This document shows, in pieces, positions 6,369 through 7,703 of a stretch of 7,703 nucleotides of DNA. Each line of letters starts with the position of its first letter. The first letter of the stretch is position 1. The notes beneath the pieces are model-generated. The model saw only the letters and a program-made list of their open reading frames with translations, had not been told where the DNA came from and ran no database searches. The position numbers were made by a program, and so were the translations under genes. Origin of the DNA: Clostridium sp. CAG:964 (GTDB taxonomy: Bacteria > Bacillota > Clostridia > Oscillospirales > Acutalibacteraceae); contig FR891345.1 in the NCBI GenBank assembly GCA_000435335.1, forward strand, positions 1 to 7,703, in the 5' to 3' direction.

Positions 6369-6764
6369 AACGGTGTTTCAAACGACACAATAAAAGCCTT
6401 TATTGAAAGCAGTGACGCTTTTTATATGCATAATCCACCAAATACAGGTTTGACTACATTTAAAATAACGAACGATACATATTGGGTTGACGATCCTAAT
6501 TCGGTTTATTACAATAAGCGTATGGATGGTACCCAAAATAAGGATTGGAATTCGGCAGAGTATATGATAGATCATCCTACGGAATACGAGTATGGATTTG
6601 TAATTAATTATAATACTGACGCGGTATATAACGCCGGTTCTGCTACTTTCTTCCATGTCAGAAATAAACCAACAGCCGGCTGTATAGGCACAAGCAGAGA
6701 ATTTGTTTTGAAATATTTATCTAAACTGAATTCATCTTCAAACCCATATATATTAATAGTTTAA
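6369..6764 (+). pseudogene. N-terminally truncated L,D-transpeptidase (YkuD domain) remnant
   Basis: The frame is open from 6369, just after an in-frame TAA (6366-6368), to a stop at 6762-6764, 131 codons. The first ATG (6426) has no ribosome binding site and falls inside the domain. Counting from that Met, the sequence shows YWVDDPNSVYYNK (19-31), WNSAE (41-45) and the YkuD catalytic signature, with FFHV (His77) followed by PTAGCIGTS (catalytic Cys86). These enzymes cross-link peptidoglycan outside the cell through the Cys. The N-terminal half of the domain, the export signal and any start are missing, and I see no remains of them in 6279-6368. It is therefore most likely a dead fragment, although the catalytic residues are intact. 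A small effector-type enzyme cannot be fully excluded. Confidence 0.7.
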
Positions 6765-6809
6765 AGCCACCATTAAATTGCAATAACAAATACTACCATC
6801 AAATGGTTT

Positions 6810-6855
6810 AAAAAATCCTGCAAGAGGCCTCTTTCAGCCTCTTGCAGGATTTTTT
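6810..6855. terminator. Strong bidirectional intrinsic terminator
   Basis: The arms 6810-6827 and 6838-6855 pair perfectly over 18 bp, including ATCCTGCAAGAGG against CCTCTTGCAGGAT, around a 10-nt loop. The stem ends in A6 on the left and T6 on the right, so it can act in both directions. It sits between the plus-strand transpeptidase remnant and the converging minus-strand gene at 7167. Confidence 0.9.
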
Positions 6856-6982
6856 ATAGCGGCGGTTTTTATCGGACTACATTATCACATACAGTAATCT
6901 TATGTTACATTACCTATTGTATATAGAATTTTGTAAAATGGCTCTGAAGGTTATTTTAACAGGATTATAAAGGAAACACCTA

Positions 6983-7020
6983 AATATATGTGCAGAATGC
7001 AATAATGCCAAACAATAAAT
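6983..7020 (+). repeat. Dispersed 38-bp element, copy 2
   Basis: This is the partner of 2439-2476, with 31 of 38 positions identical. A shorter related string, AAATATGTGCATAA, follows at about 7062-7075. Upstream of each copy there is also a TGTNACA palindrome and a GTAAAATG- or GTATAAAATG-like string, at a spacing that differs by about 16 bp between the copies. Confidence 0.5.
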
Positions 7021-7166
7021 AATTCATTGGTAATGTGTGAATTAAATACAAAGTAAATAATAAATATGTGCATAACAACAGAAAAAGAGGGGCGAAAAGT
7101 AAAATTTACCGTATTTTAGCCTGCTTTGTACCGATGCCGCCTTTTTTAAGGATATAATAAAAATTT

Positions 7167-7703
7167 TTAAATTCCGATTTTCTCACGAAGGTTCTTTGAT
7201 TCGTCGGTCAAATTGCCGTCATCGTTTAAAATAGGGGTATCAAGGACGGCTTTTATGCTGACGGCTAATGAAGCTGCGGCAGCGATTGCTTTCTTTGAGT
7301 CAAGCGAATATTGTGAGTAATCGTAACCCTCCAAATCAACAATTCTCTTCATCTGTTGGATTAACGGCATAAACCGTGCGTCCAGTAAAGCCAGCAGACT
7401 GTAAAACAGGTCGGTTCTTCTGCGAATCGCAATGCACAGTGCTGAACCGGCGTCCATCTGTTCGCAAAATACGCTTGCTTCTGCTACGCTTGCTTCTGCT
7501 TTTTCCAGATTTTTTCCGGCCTTTGCACCAACGATGATACCCATAATCATCAAGGCCGGTCCGGCTACCAAGCCACCGAGAACAGCTGTACCTCCGGCTA
7601 CGCCCATTCCTCCGGCGGCAAGTGAACCGCCGCCGAAGAAGGCTAAGGTTGCGTTGGACGCTGCCACTCCGCTAAGCGAGGAGATAGCAGTACCCGTTGA
7701 AGC
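7167..7703 (-). CDS. Gly/Ala-rich probable membrane-associated protein, 5' end outside the window
   Basis: The minus-strand frame is open from the window edge to TAA at 7167-7169. A GTG at 7667 gives 166 codons, but 12 further codons upstream (ASTGTAISSLSG) are in frame and look like the same protein, so the true start is beyond 7703. The visible N-terminal part is a Gly-rich hydrophobic segment (FFGGGSLAAGG, then LGGLVAGPALMIMGIIVGAKAG, about residues 10-50 from the GTG). This could form a glycine-packed helical hairpin in a membrane. A charged, helical region with AEASVAEASV follows, then a C-terminal part with AVLDTPILNDDGNLTDESKNL. I recall similar proteins in Clostridia, usually left as hypotheticals; the function is not known to me. 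It is clearly more GC-rich than the genes to its left. Confidence 0.75.
   Translation of the reverse strand, partial: ASTGTAISSLSGVAASNATLAFFGGGSLAAGGMGVAGGTAVLGGLVAGPALMIMGIIVGAKAGKNLEKAEASVAEASVFCEQMDAGSALCIAIRRRTDLFYSLLALLDARFMPLIQQMKRIVDLEGYDYSQYSLDSKKAIAAAASLAVSIKAVLDTPILNDDGNLTDESKNLREKIGI
7471..7500 (-). repeat. Exact 15-bp tandem duplication in the 7167 gene
   Basis: ACGCTTGCTTCTGCT occurs twice in direct succession (7471-7485 and 7486-7500). It encodes the doubled pentapeptide AEASV-AEASV and keeps the frame. The two copies are identical at the DNA level, so the duplication is recent or maintained by slippage. Confidence 0.9.

Larger units (their letters stand above)
6765..7166. other. 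Convergent intergenic region
   Basis: About 400 bp lie between two converging coding regions. The stretch holds the bidirectional terminator, a TGTTACA palindrome (ATGTTACAT, 6902-6910), the second copy of the 38-bp element and a short related AATATGTGCA string near 7064. A 28-codon frame from GTG 7068 is open but lacks a ribosome binding site, and I do not call it. Confidence 0.6.

Noticed and set aside
7068..7154. 28-codon frame from GTG 7068
   Set aside because: It has no ribosome binding site and no recognisable composition, and it is short enough to occur by chance in this intergenic region.

Overview
The window looks like chromosomal DNA from an AT-rich Gram-positive gut anaerobe, most likely a Clostridia member of the Ruminococcus/Oscillospiraceae kind. 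This rests on low GC, GA-rich Shine-Dalgarno sites, a Ser-rich lipoprotein with a beta-propeller-like C-terminal half, a clostridial-style L,D-transpeptidase fragment and type II-like CRISPR repeats. The placement is an inference; no rRNA or marker gene is present.

Positions 1-2172 are a very large CRISPR locus with 36-bp repeats and mostly 30-nt spacers, and no cas gene is in the window. It is split into two blocks of the same repeat in opposite orientation. Block 1 (1-595) holds nine repeats, the first cut by the window edge, plus a 9-nt repeat stub. Block 2 (623-2172) holds 23 repeats plus a decayed end and runs into an intrinsic terminator at 2171-2206. The blocks meet at a broken repeat with no room for a leader, so an inversion (or a misassembly) inside one ancestral array is the simplest reading. 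Several spacers resample the same target: one pair encodes the same nine-residue peptide with only synonymous differences, one pair differs by a single base, and three neighbouring spacers cover one site on both strands.

Positions 2207-2714 are non-coding, with palindromes, a strong hairpin and a 38-bp element that recurs near 6983. A long lipoprotein gene follows (2715-4808). It carries an in-frame 66-bp insertion: an exact 29-bp duplication around 37 bp that, in another frame, encodes a Pro/Thr/Glu linker.

Positions 4809-6764 look like a decayed accessory cluster: a short coding fragment (4827-4937) that touches the ribosome binding site of the next gene, two AT-rich genes of unknown family (4951-5592 and 5739-6278), and an N-terminally truncated L,D-transpeptidase (6369-6764). 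A toxin/immunity remnant is one reading, but it is an inference.

A strong bidirectional terminator (6810-6855) and about 300 bp without genes separate this from a more GC-rich minus-strand gene (7167-7703) that enters from the right edge. It encodes a Gly/Ala-rich, probably membrane-associated protein and carries an exact 15-bp tandem duplication.
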